Position numbers and translations under genes: made by a program. The notes under the pieces were generated by a model. It did no database searches, had not been told where the DNA came from, and worked only from the letters and a program-made list of their open reading frames with translations. Shown here piece by piece: positions 54,307-61,777 of a DNA stretch of 64,000 nt. Origin of the DNA: Phycisphaeraceae bacterium (GTDB taxonomy: Bacteria; Planctomycetota; Phycisphaerae; Phycisphaerales; UBA1924); the NCBI GenBank assembly GCA_020639135.1, contig JACKHE010000001.1, forward strand, positions 434,001 to 498,000, given 5' to 3'. The stretch's first letter is position 1; every line of letters starts with the position of its first letter.

Positions 54307-55587
54307 TCAGTCGTTCGATGTGAGTGTCTTCATTTCCCGTGTTCTGACTTCAACCGCAGCAATCGCGTCCAACTCCTTCGTTGACTTCGCTCCCTTGTCC
54401 TCGAACTTCCTCAGCGTCGGCATCAGGCGACCCTCCACCGATCCCACAAACCTGTTGTACTTGTCGCCGGCGGTTTCGATGGCTTTGCCGATCTCCGCGG
54501 CGTAGGTCAGGGCGGTGGCGGCTCGTTCGTGGAGCTCCTTGCCGAGGGTGAAGAGCTCGTGGGCGTTGTCGGAGAGGGTCTTTTCGCGCCAGCCGACGTG
54601 GACGGCTCGTAGCAGGCCGATGAGGGTGCTGGGGCTGGCGAGGATGACGTTGTCCTTGTACGCGGCCTCCAGCAGGTCGGGCTTGCGCTCCAGGGCGGCG
54701 TCCACGAGCTGGTCGGCGGGGATGAACATCACCACGAAGTCGATCGAGCCCTCGACGCTGTCGCGGTATTCCTTCCGGCTGAGCGCGCGCACCTGCTGGG
54801 CGACGTGGTCGGCGAACTGCTGGAGGTGGCGCTCCGCCAGTTCGGGGGTGTCGGCGCTGATGGCTTCCATGTAGGCCTGGGTGTTGGTTTTGGCGTCGAT
54901 GACGATGACGCGTTCGTTGGGGAGGCGGACGACCATGTCGGGGCGGTGGCGTCCGCCCTGGCCGTCGGTGACGGTGTGCTGGGTGTCGAAGTCGCAGTAG
55001 GCGCGCATGCCGGCGATCTCGGCGATGCGCTCGAGCTGCATCTCGCCGTAGGCGCCGCGGACCTGGGGTTTGGAGAGGGCGTTGGCGAGCCGGGCGGTCT
55101 CCGCCCGGAGTTGATCACCCGCCAATGTCGATAGTTTGAGCGATTCGGCGAGTGTGGCGGCGCGTTCGGTGTGGGCCTTGTCGATGGCGTCGAGGCGTTC
55201 GCGGGTCTGCTTGAGGGTCTCGCCGATGGGCTTCACGAGCTGATCGACGGCCTCGCGGCGTTTGTCGATCTCGGCCTTCTGCTGCTCGTGCTGGGCGGCG
55301 AAGTTTTCCCTGGCGAGCTTGAGGAACTGCTCGGAGGAGGATTCGAGGGCCTTGCCGGCGAGGCTGTTGAAGGTGTCCTCGAACTGCTTGCGGAGGGTTT
55401 CGTACCTGGCGGTCTCCTCCTGCTGGCGCCGGGCGTGGTCGGCGATCTGCTGGGTGAGGAGGGCGGCGTCCTTCTCGGCGCTGGTCAGGCGGGCGGTGAG
55501 GTCGGCGCGGAGGCGCTCGCGGAGTACCCAGAGGGTGACGCAGGCGAGGGCGAGGAGGATGGTCAGGGTGATGAATGTGGCAAGCAT
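54307..55587 (-). CDS. rmuC: DNA recombination protein RmuC
   Basis: 426 residues: an N-terminal membrane helix (FITLTILLALACVTLWVL), a coiled coil up to about residue 170, then the RmuC nuclease-like core. The core has the motifs VRGAYGEMQLERIAEIAGM, PDMVVRLPNERVIVIDAKTN (a PD-(D/E)XK-type site) and SPSTLIGLLRAVHVGW. RmuC limits recombination at inverted repeats in Escherichia coli. That is notable next to this repeat-dense DNA, though the gene is widespread. Start by the membrane helix; no ribosome site is evident. Confidence 0.93.
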   Translation of the reverse strand: MLATFITLTILLALACVTLWVLRERLRADLTARLTSAEKDAALLTQQIADHARRQQEETARYETLRKQFEDTFNSLAGKALESSSEQFLKLARENFAAQHEQQKAEIDKRREAVDQLVKPIGETLKQTRERLDAIDKAHTERAATLAESLKLSTLAGDQLRAETARLANALSKPQVRGAYGEMQLERIAEIAGMRAYCDFDTQHTVTDGQGGRHRPDMVVRLPNERVIVIDAKTNTQAYMEAISADTPELAERHLQQFADHVAQQVRALSRKEYRDSVEGSIDFVVMFIPADQLVDAALERKPDLLEAAYKDNVILASPSTLIGLLRAVHVGWREKTLSDNAHELFTLGKELHERAATALTYAAEIGKAIETAGDKYNRFVGSVEGRLMPTLRKFEDKGAKSTKELDAIAAVEVRTREMKTLTSND

Positions 55588-55618
55588 GTTTGTGTTCGAT
55601 GTGGGTCAGAGCATTCGT

Positions 55619-55658
55619 CGTGGCAGAAATCGCTGCGCGATTACTACCTCGGCGCCCG
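55619..55658 (+). repeat. Family E repeat, diverged
   Basis: CGTGGCAGAAATCGCTGCGC, then GATTACTACCTCGGCGCCCG, just upstream of rmuC. Confidence 0.7.
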
Positions 55659-55725
55659 TTCAGTGTACGTCAGGGTGGCGTGTGGTCGGTGTTTTTGTTG
55701 CGGGATAGGGGTGCTGTTGCATTCG

Positions 55726-55760
55726 CCCCTCTCCCCGGCCCTCTCCCGGAGGGAGAGGGG
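55726..55760 (+). repeat. Family B repeat
   Basis: CCCCTCTCCCCGGCCCTC, then CCGGAGGGAGAGGGG. With the E copy and the candidate RNA it accounts for most of the 500-base gap 55588-56089, which has no protein gene. Confidence 0.8.
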
Positions 55761-55773
55761 GGCGGGGCGCATG

Positions 55774-55805
55774 AAAAAACGCTCGCCTCGGGCGGAGACG
55801 AGCGT
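55774..55805 (-). terminator. Rho-independent terminator (minus strand)
   Basis: On the minus strand ACGCTCG (55805-55799) pairs with CGAGCGT (55785-55779) around a 13-base GC-rich loop and is followed by a run of Ts (55779-55774). It lies upstream of rmuC and cannot serve the plus-strand gene at 56090, so something must be transcribed into it from the right. Confidence 0.6.
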
Positions 55806-55950
55806 TGTGTGACAGGCGAATGGATCGCCCGGTCACGGGGGGTACGGGTGGGTGGACGCCGGAGGCGTGGACCGGCGCGTTCCGGGGGGTCGGCGCCGGT
55901 CTGTCGTCCCGCTCGAGCACGCCTTGCCTGGCGTTCCCACCTTGCAAGTG
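55774..55950 (-). ncRNA. Candidate structured non-coding RNA
   Basis: Read on the minus strand, GGTGG (55941-55937) pairs with CCACC (55855-55851), enclosing nested arms ACGCC/GGCGT, AGGCGTG/CACGCCT and ACCGGCGC/GCGCCGGT, with a one-sided 17-base bulge (CTCGAGCGGGACGACAG). A second hairpin (GTGAC...GTCAC, 55836-55809) and a terminator with a T-run follow. Its motifs do not match tRNA, tmRNA, RNase P RNA or the SRP RNA apical loop; 6S-like RNA could not be excluded. The 5' end is unknown. Confidence 0.35.
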
Positions 55951-56053
55951 ATTCCGGTTCGGGGGCGGCGGGTTTCGGTTTTTTTTTCGGGTCGGAAGGA
56001 AATCGATCGGGATCCGAATGAGGTGGTGCGGGGATGGGTGCGGCGGGGCGTTG

Positions 56054-56083
56054 TTGGAGCCGTGCACCCACATGGGGTAGTGT
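56054..56083 (+). promoter_or_regulatory. Promoter with leaderless start for the 56090 gene
   Basis: TTGGAG (56054-56059), an 18-base spacer and TAGTGT (56078-56083), which ends 6 bases before the ATG at 56090. There is no ribosome site. Confidence 0.4.
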
Positions 56084-56089
56084 GATCGC

Positions 56090-56965
56090 ATGAGCGGCAA
56101 TCCGTATATCGATGAGGCGGGGTACCTGGGTGACGGGCCTGTGCGCGGGTCCCGGACGAGCGCGCTGGCGGTGGCGTCGCTGGCGGTGTCGCTGGTGTGC
56201 TGCGTGCCGTACCTGGGGATCCTGTCGATCGTGCTGGGCGCGTCGTCGCTGCTGCTGATCGCGCGTGCGAACGGTCGTTTGACGGGCCGGGGCGCGGCGA
56301 TCGCGGGGTTGATCGTCGGGATCATGACGACGGTGATCTGGGGCGCGATCGGCGCCGGGATCATGCAGGGGTGGAACTTCTACACGAAGCAGATGATCCC
56401 GGTGGGCGAGGCGGCGATGCAGTCGGTGAACACCGACGATGTCGCGGCGATGCGCGCGACGCTGAACCCGGTCGCGGACGGCGACCTGACAGACGGGCAG
56501 ATCCTGGTGTTCATGGCGGCGTGCCGGGAGGAGATGGGATCGGTGAGCGGTGCGTCGCGTGACTTCCGGACGATCGGCGACTCGTTCGTGGAGACGATTA
56601 AGCGATCGAACGGGAACAACCGGGGCGGCGGCCACGGGCAGTTCGACGAGGAAGTGGCGCCGATCCCGATCGGGATCGAGACGGCCAGGGGGCGCTTCTT
56701 CATCTGGGTGATATTCGACGCGACCACCCTCAAGGGTCCGGCGGACCGGAAGATCGCGGACGTGATGGTGATGCAGGACGGGATGAACGGGTTCACGCTG
56801 CGTGAGGACGGCCCGGGGCGGGACATGTGCGACGCGATGAACATGAAGGGCCGGACGGCGGCCGAGGCGATGCAGTGGCGCGAGGAGGAGCGGCGGAAGC
56901 TGCAGGCGCCGGCGGAGGAGGATTCGGGTCCCGCGGCTCAGGAGCCCGGGTCATCGGATCACTGA
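56090..56965 (+). CDS. DUF4190-like membrane protein
   Basis: 291 residues. After a short cytoplasmic start (SGNPYIDEAGYLGDGPVRGS), two helices (ALAVASLAVSLVCCVPYLGI and AIAGLIVGIMTTVIWGAIGAG) and the sequence between them resemble the DUF4190 membrane domain. The extracytoplasmic 200 residues (from about QSVNTDDVAAMRATLNPVAD) resemble a small beta-sheet domain found after DUF4190 in planctomycetes. No function is known. The transcript is probably leaderless. Confidence 0.75.
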   Translation: MSGNPYIDEAGYLGDGPVRGSRTSALAVASLAVSLVCCVPYLGILSIVLGASSLLLIARANGRLTGRGAAIAGLIVGIMTTVIWGAIGAGIMQGWNFYTKQMIPVGEAAMQSVNTDDVAAMRATLNPVADGDLTDGQILVFMAACREEMGSVSGASRDFRTIGDSFVETIKRSNGNNRGGGHGQFDEEVAPIPIGIETARGRFFIWVIFDATTLKGPADRKIADVMVMQDGMNGFTLREDGPGRDMCDAMNMKGRTAAEAMQWREEERRKLQAPAEEDSGPAAQEPGSSDH

Positions 56966-56983
56966 ACAATCATGGATGTGTTC

Positions 56984-57017
56984 GATCCCGGGATTCGCTG
57001 CGCTCATCCCGGGCGTG
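56984..57017 (+). repeat. Family A palindromic repeat
   Basis: GATCCCGGGATTCGCTGCGC, then TCATCCCGGGCGTG: the closest copy to the family consensus. It lies between convergent genes. Confidence 0.82.
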
Positions 57018-57033
57018 TTTGTGTTGCGCGCTG

Positions 57034-58134
57034 TCAGGTGCGCAGGCCTGATGTGGTGGCGATGGCGATGGGGATGAGGACGAGCGCGGGGATCATGGCG
57101 CCGACCCAGACGGGGAGGCCCGGGGGCGGGGCGGCGACGGCGACGACGGCGCCGATGAGCGCGACGGCGGCGACGGGGGCGGCCTTGATGGTCTGGCGGA
57201 GCATGCCGCGGGGCTCGCGCATGAGGAAGAACGGGAGGACGATGCACAGGGTGAGGAGGTTGCAGGCCATGATGCCGACGCGGCCGTAGCGGATGGTGTT
57301 GAGCTCTCGGCGGGTACGGTCGCTGACGGGGACGGGCTGATTGAGGGCGGCGCTGATCTGCCGCCAGCTGAGGTTCTGGCCGAACCCTTTGAAGCGATTG
57401 ACGAGGATGGCGGTGGGGTCGAGGTCCGTGGCGATGCGGTCGATGGGGGCGCGGTCGCCGGCGAGGTTCTCGGCGACGCCGTGTTCGAGCATCCACTCGG
57501 CGCCGGTCCACCTGGCGGCGTCGGCGGTGATGCGGCTGGTGACGCCGCCCTCGGGGTCGCGCTCCCAGACGGCGAGGTCCTCGAGGCGCTGGTCGCCGCT
57601 GTCGTAGCGGACGGCGTACCAGAGCCGGTTGGCGCTGTCGGTCAGGAGCGGGACGCGGAGGTTGGCGCCGGCGCTGGTCGCGGCGTTCTCGTAGTTGCGC
57701 AGGAGCCTGTGCGCGACTCGTGGGATGAGGAGTTCCTGATCGACGGCCTGGGCGGCGGTGACGAGCAGGGCGACGGCGAGGAACGGGACGAAGAGCCGGT
57801 GGAGGGAGAGGCCCGATGCGAGGACGGCGACGCACTCGCGCCGGCGGACGAGGTTGACGCAGGTGAATCCCATCGCGGCGATGCACACGACGCCGGCGAG
57901 GTAGCTGAAGAGCTGGAGGAGCCGGGGGCCCCAGAGCCCGGCGACGACGCGGAGGACGGCCAGCGCGAGCTCGTGCGCCGGGGCGTTGTCGCCGGCGATC
58001 GCCCGGCCCGCGCCCATGAGCGCGGGGAGGTTGACGACGACATCGACGGCGACGACGAATGACATCAGCGCCACGAGGATGGCGACGATGTTGGTCAGGT
58101 AGAGGCGGGCGATGTAGCGGTCGAGGATGGCCAA
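57034..58134 (-). CDS. LptF/LptG-family permease
   Basis: 366 residues of the YjgP/YjgQ (LptF/LptG) family, membrane partners of the LptB ATPase in lipopolysaccharide export. It has the typical N-terminus (ILDRYIARLYLTNIVAILVA), six helices and a periplasmic jellyroll of about 170 residues. Members usually come as a pair; the second permease is not in this window. The start codon is the first in the frame and fits the family N-terminus. Whether this cell exports a true LPS is not known. Confidence 0.87.
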   Translation of the reverse strand: MAILDRYIARLYLTNIVAILVALMSFVVAVDVVVNLPALMGAGRAIAGDNAPAHELALAVLRVVAGLWGPRLLQLFSYLAGVVCIAAMGFTCVNLVRRRECVAVLASGLSLHRLFVPFLAVALLVTAAQAVDQELLIPRVAHRLLRNYENAATSAGANLRVPLLTDSANRLWYAVRYDSGDQRLEDLAVWERDPEGGVTSRITADAARWTGAEWMLEHGVAENLAGDRAPIDRIATDLDPTAILVNRFKGFGQNLSWRQISAALNQPVPVSDRTRRELNTIRYGRVGIMACNLLTLCIVLPFFLMREPRGMLRQTIKAAPVAAVALIGAVVAVAAPPPGLPVWVGAMIPALVLIPIAIATTSGLRT

Positions 58135-58153
58135 GGGGTTGTGACGCCCGGGG

Positions 58154-58897
58154 TTACAGGGCCTGCGCGGTGGGGCGTACGAGGATCTCGTTGATGTTGA
58201 CGTGGGGCGGGGCCTCGAGGGCGTGGAGCGTGCAGCAGGCGATGTCCTCGGAGGTCAGCGGCTTGATGTTGTCGTAGGCCTTGAAGCGTTCGAGGATGTC
58301 CTTGTCGGTGATGTGGCTCTGGAGTTCGGTGGCGACGTAGCCCGGGGCGATGTTGGTGACGCGGATGTTGTTCTCGGCGAGCTCCGAGCGGAGGCCCTCG
58401 GAGAGGGCGTGGACGAAGTGCTTGGTGCCGCAGTACACGGCGGCGCCGGGGATGACCTTGCGTCCCGCGACGGAGGAGACGTTGACGATGTGCCCGGCGC
58501 CGGCGTCGATCATGTGCGGCAGGACGGCGCCGAGGCAGTAGAGGATGCCCATGATGTTGACGCTGACCATGCGCTCCCAGTCCTCGACGCGGTTCTTGGC
58601 CATGTGGGAGAGGGGCATGACGCCGGCGTTGTTGATGAGGATGTCGATCCCTCCGAAGGTCTCCCGGGCCATGTGCGCCAGCTTGTTGGCGTCGTCGCGG
58701 TCGGTGACGTCGCAGGGGACGGCGATGGCTCGGCCGCCGTTGCTGGTGATGGTTGTGGCGAGGCTGTCGAGCCTGTCCACACGGCGGGCAGCGCAGACGA
58801 CGGCGACCTGCCTCCTGCCGAGTTCGGCGGCGATGGCCTGACCGATGCCGCTGCTGGCGCCGGTGACGATGGCGACCTTATTGGAGAGGATGCTCAT
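58154..58897 (-). CDS. Short-chain dehydrogenase/reductase
   Basis: 247 residues of the classical SDR family, which uses NAD(P)(H). Cofactor motif TGASSGIG (12-19), ILINNAGVM, the active-site Ser in VNVSSVAG and the catalytic YCGTK. The segment TNIAPGYVATEL is typical of YdfG/DltE-like members acting on small alcohols or hydroxy acids. ATG 58897 has GAGGAG about 7 bases upstream; the upstream ATG at 58912 overlaps that site. Substrate unknown. Confidence 0.93.
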   Translation of the reverse strand: MSILSNKVAIVTGASSGIGQAIAAELGRRQVAVVCAARRVDRLDSLATTITSNGGRAIAVPCDVTDRDDANKLAHMARETFGGIDILINNAGVMPLSHMAKNRVEDWERMVSVNIMGILYCLGAVLPHMIDAGAGHIVNVSSVAGRKVIPGAAVYCGTKHFVHALSEGLRSELAENNIRVTNIAPGYVATELQSHITDKDILERFKAYDNIKPLTSEDIACCTLHALEAPPHVNINEILVRPTAQAL

Positions 58898-59021
58898 CGA
58901 TGATCTCCTCATCTGGGAGCGCCGTGGCGCTCGTGGTGGTTGCTGCGCTGGGTCGGCATTGTACGCCGACGGCTGATTTTCGGCATCCGCCGGGGCGACT
59001 GACGCGGGGAACGGGCGTGGG

Positions 59022-59027
59022 TAGGAT
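59022..59027 (+). promoter_or_regulatory. -10 hexamer TAGGAT, likely leaderless start of lysS
   Basis: TAGGAT ends 7 bases before the ATG at 59035. It contains the alternative ATG at 59026, which makes that start unlikely if the hexamer is the -10. Confidence 0.4.
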
Positions 59028-59034
59028 GCGGGCC

Positions 59035-60660
59035 ATGGGCGACACGTCAGCGACACCATCAACACCCGCATCGGCCTCGGGATCGGGGGAAACGGTCCAC
59101 CGGCTCGAAGCCCAGCGGCGCGAGAACCGCGACGCGGTCGCGGCGCTGGGGCTGAACCCGTACGGGTTGGCGCAGGCGGGGCTGGTGTCGTGCGCCGAGG
59201 CGCGGCGGATGTTCGATCCGGAAGCCGATGAGCACGAGAAGGCGCACGGCAAGGAGGACGGGTTCGTCGATCGGCGCCCGGTGGCGCGGATCGCCGGGCG
59301 CGTGATGTTGCTGCGCGACAACGGGAAGCTCGTGTGGCTGCAGCTGCGCGATGAGACGGCGTCCGACGGGGGGGACCTGCAGGTCGCGGTGAGCAAGCGG
59401 GACTGCGACGAGATGGGCTTCGCGCTGGCCAAGACGGCGGACCTGGGGGACATCGTGGTCGCGGAGGGACCGCTGACGCGGACGAAGACGGGGGAGGTCA
59501 CGGTGTGGGCGTCGCGGCTGGCGCCGGGCGCGAAGTCCGTGGCGGCGCCCCCGGAGAAATGGGCGGGGCTGCAGGACGTCGAGACACGGTACCGGAAGCG
59601 GTACATCGACCTGTACGCGAACCCCGACACGATGCGCACGCTCCGGCTGCGGTCGATGATCGTGGCGAACATGCGCCGGTTCCTGCGCGAGCGCGGGTTC
59701 CTGGAGGTCGAGACGCCGATGCTGCAGACGCAGGCGGGCGGCGCGGCGGCGCGGCCATTCCTGACGCACATGAACGCGCTGGACATCCCCCTGTCGCTGC
59801 GGATCGCGCCGGAGTTGTACCTCAAGCGGCTGCTGGTGGGCGGGATGCGCCGGGTGTTCGAGATCGGGCGGAACTTCCGCAACGAGGGGCTGTCGCGGCG
59901 GCACAACCCGGAGTTCACGGCGCTGGAGGCGTACGAGGCGTTCGGGGACTGCGATTCGATGATGGAGCTGACGGAGTCGCTGCTGCGGGAGCTGGCGCAC
60001 TTTGTCGCGGTCGAGAGCGCGCCGGAGGAAGTGACGAGCGGGGACATCGACCCGGCGCACGTGAAGCTGCCGTTCGGGGCGTGGATGGTCGATTACGGCT
60101 CGCCGTTTGCGCGGGTGACGTACGGGGAGCTCTTCGAGAAGGCGATGGGCTTCCCGATGACTGATACAGAAAAGGCCCGCGCTGCTGCGAAGGAGCGGGG
60201 TCTCAAGCACGAGGGGCTCGCGGACGCGTTCGTTATCAACGAGCTCTTCGAGGAGTTCGGCGAGGCGCTGATCGACCCGGCTCGGCCGACGTTTGTCACA
60301 AAGTACCCCAGCGCAATCTCGCCGCTGACGCGGCCCGACCCGGCGAACCCGGATCTGGCGGACCGGTGGGACCTGTTCATCGGGAAGATGGAGATCGGCC
60401 CGGCGTACACGGAGCTCAACGACCCGGACGTGCAGGAGGCGAAGTTCCGCGAGCAGCTCGGCGGCGCGGACGAGGAGGAGCGGGCCTTCCGGACGCTCGA
60501 CGAGGACTTCATCGAGGCGCTGAAGGTCGGGATGCCGCCGGCGGGCGGGCTGGGGCTGGGCGTGGACCGCATCGTGATGCTGCTGACCAACAGCGACACG
60601 ATCCGGGACGTGATCCCGTTCCCGTTCATGCGGCCACTCAACTCAACCGAAGGCGAGTGA
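59035..60660 (+). CDS. lysS: Lysyl-tRNA synthetase (class II)
   Basis: 541 residues from ATG 59035. N-terminal OB-fold for the tRNA anticodon (RIAGRVMLLRDNGKLVWLQL), then the class II core: motif 1 in FLRERGFLEVETPMLQ, motif 2 in FEIGRNFRNEGLSRRHNPEF, motif 3 in PPAGGLGLGVDRIVMLLT. It charges tRNA-Lys. The core contains an extra stretch of about 20 residues (TEKARAAAKERGLKHEGLAD) common in bacterial LysRS. pyrE follows after one base. Confidence 0.96.
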   Translation: MGDTSATPSTPASASGSGETVHRLEAQRRENRDAVAALGLNPYGLAQAGLVSCAEARRMFDPEADEHEKAHGKEDGFVDRRPVARIAGRVMLLRDNGKLVWLQLRDETASDGGDLQVAVSKRDCDEMGFALAKTADLGDIVVAEGPLTRTKTGEVTVWASRLAPGAKSVAAPPEKWAGLQDVETRYRKRYIDLYANPDTMRTLRLRSMIVANMRRFLRERGFLEVETPMLQTQAGGAAARPFLTHMNALDIPLSLRIAPELYLKRLLVGGMRRVFEIGRNFRNEGLSRRHNPEFTALEAYEAFGDCDSMMELTESLLRELAHFVAVESAPEEVTSGDIDPAHVKLPFGAWMVDYGSPFARVTYGELFEKAMGFPMTDTEKARAAAKERGLKHEGLADAFVINELFEEFGEALIDPARPTFVTKYPSAISPLTRPDPANPDLADRWDLFIGKMEIGPAYTELNDPDVQEAKFREQLGGADEEERAFRTLDEDFIEALKVGMPPAGGLGLGVDRIVMLLTNSDTIRDVIPFPFMRPLNSTEGE

Positions 60661-60661
60661 A

Positions 60662-61234
60662 ATGAGCACGACAACGCACGAGGCTCTTGCGGGGGCGATC
60701 CGCGAGGCGGCGGTCCTCCGGGGCGAGTTCACGCTGCGCTCCGGCGCGACGTCGAACTATTACGTCGACAAGTACCGCTTCACCACGAAGCCGGAGTTGC
60801 TTCGCGCTATCACGGAGCTGCTGGTCGAACGCATCCGGGACATCGATGCGGCGGAGGTCCGAGGGACGGGCGGCGACCGCGGCGTGGACCGGCTGGCCGG
60901 CGCGGAGCTGGGGGGGATCCCGCTGGTGACGGCGGCGGGGCTGGCGCTGAGCAAGCCGTTCGTGTTCATCCGGAACTCGAAGAAGGAGTACGGGACGGCC
61001 AAGCGCCTTGAGGGGGAGCTGACGCCGACGGACCGGGTGGTGCTGCTCGAGGATATCGCGACGACCGGCGGGCAGTCGGTGGAGGCGGTCGAAACACTCA
61101 GGGAAGCCGGCGCGGAGGTGCTGGCGGTGATCGCGGTGGTGGACCGGCTGGAGGGGGCGCGGCAGAACATCGAGCGCGCGGGGGTGCGGTTCGAGGCGCT
61201 GCTGACGAAGCGGGACCTGGGGATCGAGGAATAG
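60662..61234 (+). CDS. pyrE: Orotate phosphoribosyltransferase
   Basis: 190 residues; makes orotidine 5'-phosphate from orotate and PRPP in pyrimidine synthesis. The PRPP-binding motif is VVLLEDIATTGGQS, preceded by the orotate-site segment FTLRSGATSNYYVDKYRF and AGAELGGIPLVTAAGLAL. An extra short segment (RGTGGDRGV) sits before the second strand. The gene starts directly after lysS, an unusual pairing that suggests co-transcription. Confidence 0.93.
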   Translation: MSTTTHEALAGAIREAAVLRGEFTLRSGATSNYYVDKYRFTTKPELLRAITELLVERIRDIDAAEVRGTGGDRGVDRLAGAELGGIPLVTAAGLALSKPFVFIRNSKKEYGTAKRLEGELTPTDRVVLLEDIATTGGQSVEAVETLREAGAEVLAVIAVVDRLEGARQNIERAGVRFEALLTKRDLGIEE

Positions 61235-61291
61235 CGGTTATCGCGGACGCTGGCGCTGCAGGCGCCCCCCGATCGGGCCGATAGCCCCGGC

Positions 61292-61738
61292 ATGTCGAGG
61301 ATGAAGGTCTGTCGTCGTTTCCCCTGGCTGGCGCTAGCGAGCACGCTGGTGGCGTCGGTGGCGCTGTCGGGCGGCTGCTCCGACCGGTCGGTTGCGGTGT
61401 CGTACGACCGGAAGCCGACGGTGCAGGTGACGGTGCTTCGTCAGGGGACGGGGGCGCCGATCGTCGAGGGCAAGCGGATCGAGCTGAACTACACGGTGTC
61501 GCTCGAGGACGGGACGGTCGTCATCGACATGCGGTCCAAGGAGCACACGCACAAGATGTACGTGGGCGACGGGACAGTGATCCTGGGTCTGGACGAGGGC
61601 ATCCGCGGGATGCGTCTGGGCGAGGTCCGCCGGCTGGTGATCCCTCCGGAGCTGGGCTACGGGCGCCCGGGGTACGGGGGGAAGATCCCGCCGAACAAGA
61701 AGATCATCATGGAAGTGGAGCTGGCGGCGGTGAACTGA
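61292..61738 (+). CDS. FKBP-type peptidyl-prolyl isomerase, lipoprotein
   Basis: 148 residues; the start may be 61292 or 61301. A lipoprotein signal with lipobox ALSGGC is followed by an FKBP domain: VEGKRIELNYTVSLEDGTVV, GLDEGIRGMRLGEVRRLVIP and PELGYGRPGYGG. It isomerises proline bonds and probably helps folding of exported proteins at the membrane surface. It follows pyrE by 57 bases. Confidence 0.9.
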   Translation: MSRMKVCRRFPWLALASTLVASVALSGGCSDRSVAVSYDRKPTVQVTVLRQGTGAPIVEGKRIELNYTVSLEDGTVVIDMRSKEHTHKMYVGDGTVILGLDEGIRGMRLGEVRRLVIPPELGYGRPGYGGKIPPNKKIIMEVELAAVN

Positions 61739-61777
61739 GCGTCGCGCGCCGGCTTCTCGGCGGTCGCGATCGCGCGG

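Noticed and set aside
55940..55990. Plus-strand T-run at 55979-55987 as a terminator
   Set aside because: The preceding G-rich sequence does not form a good stem in the plus direction.
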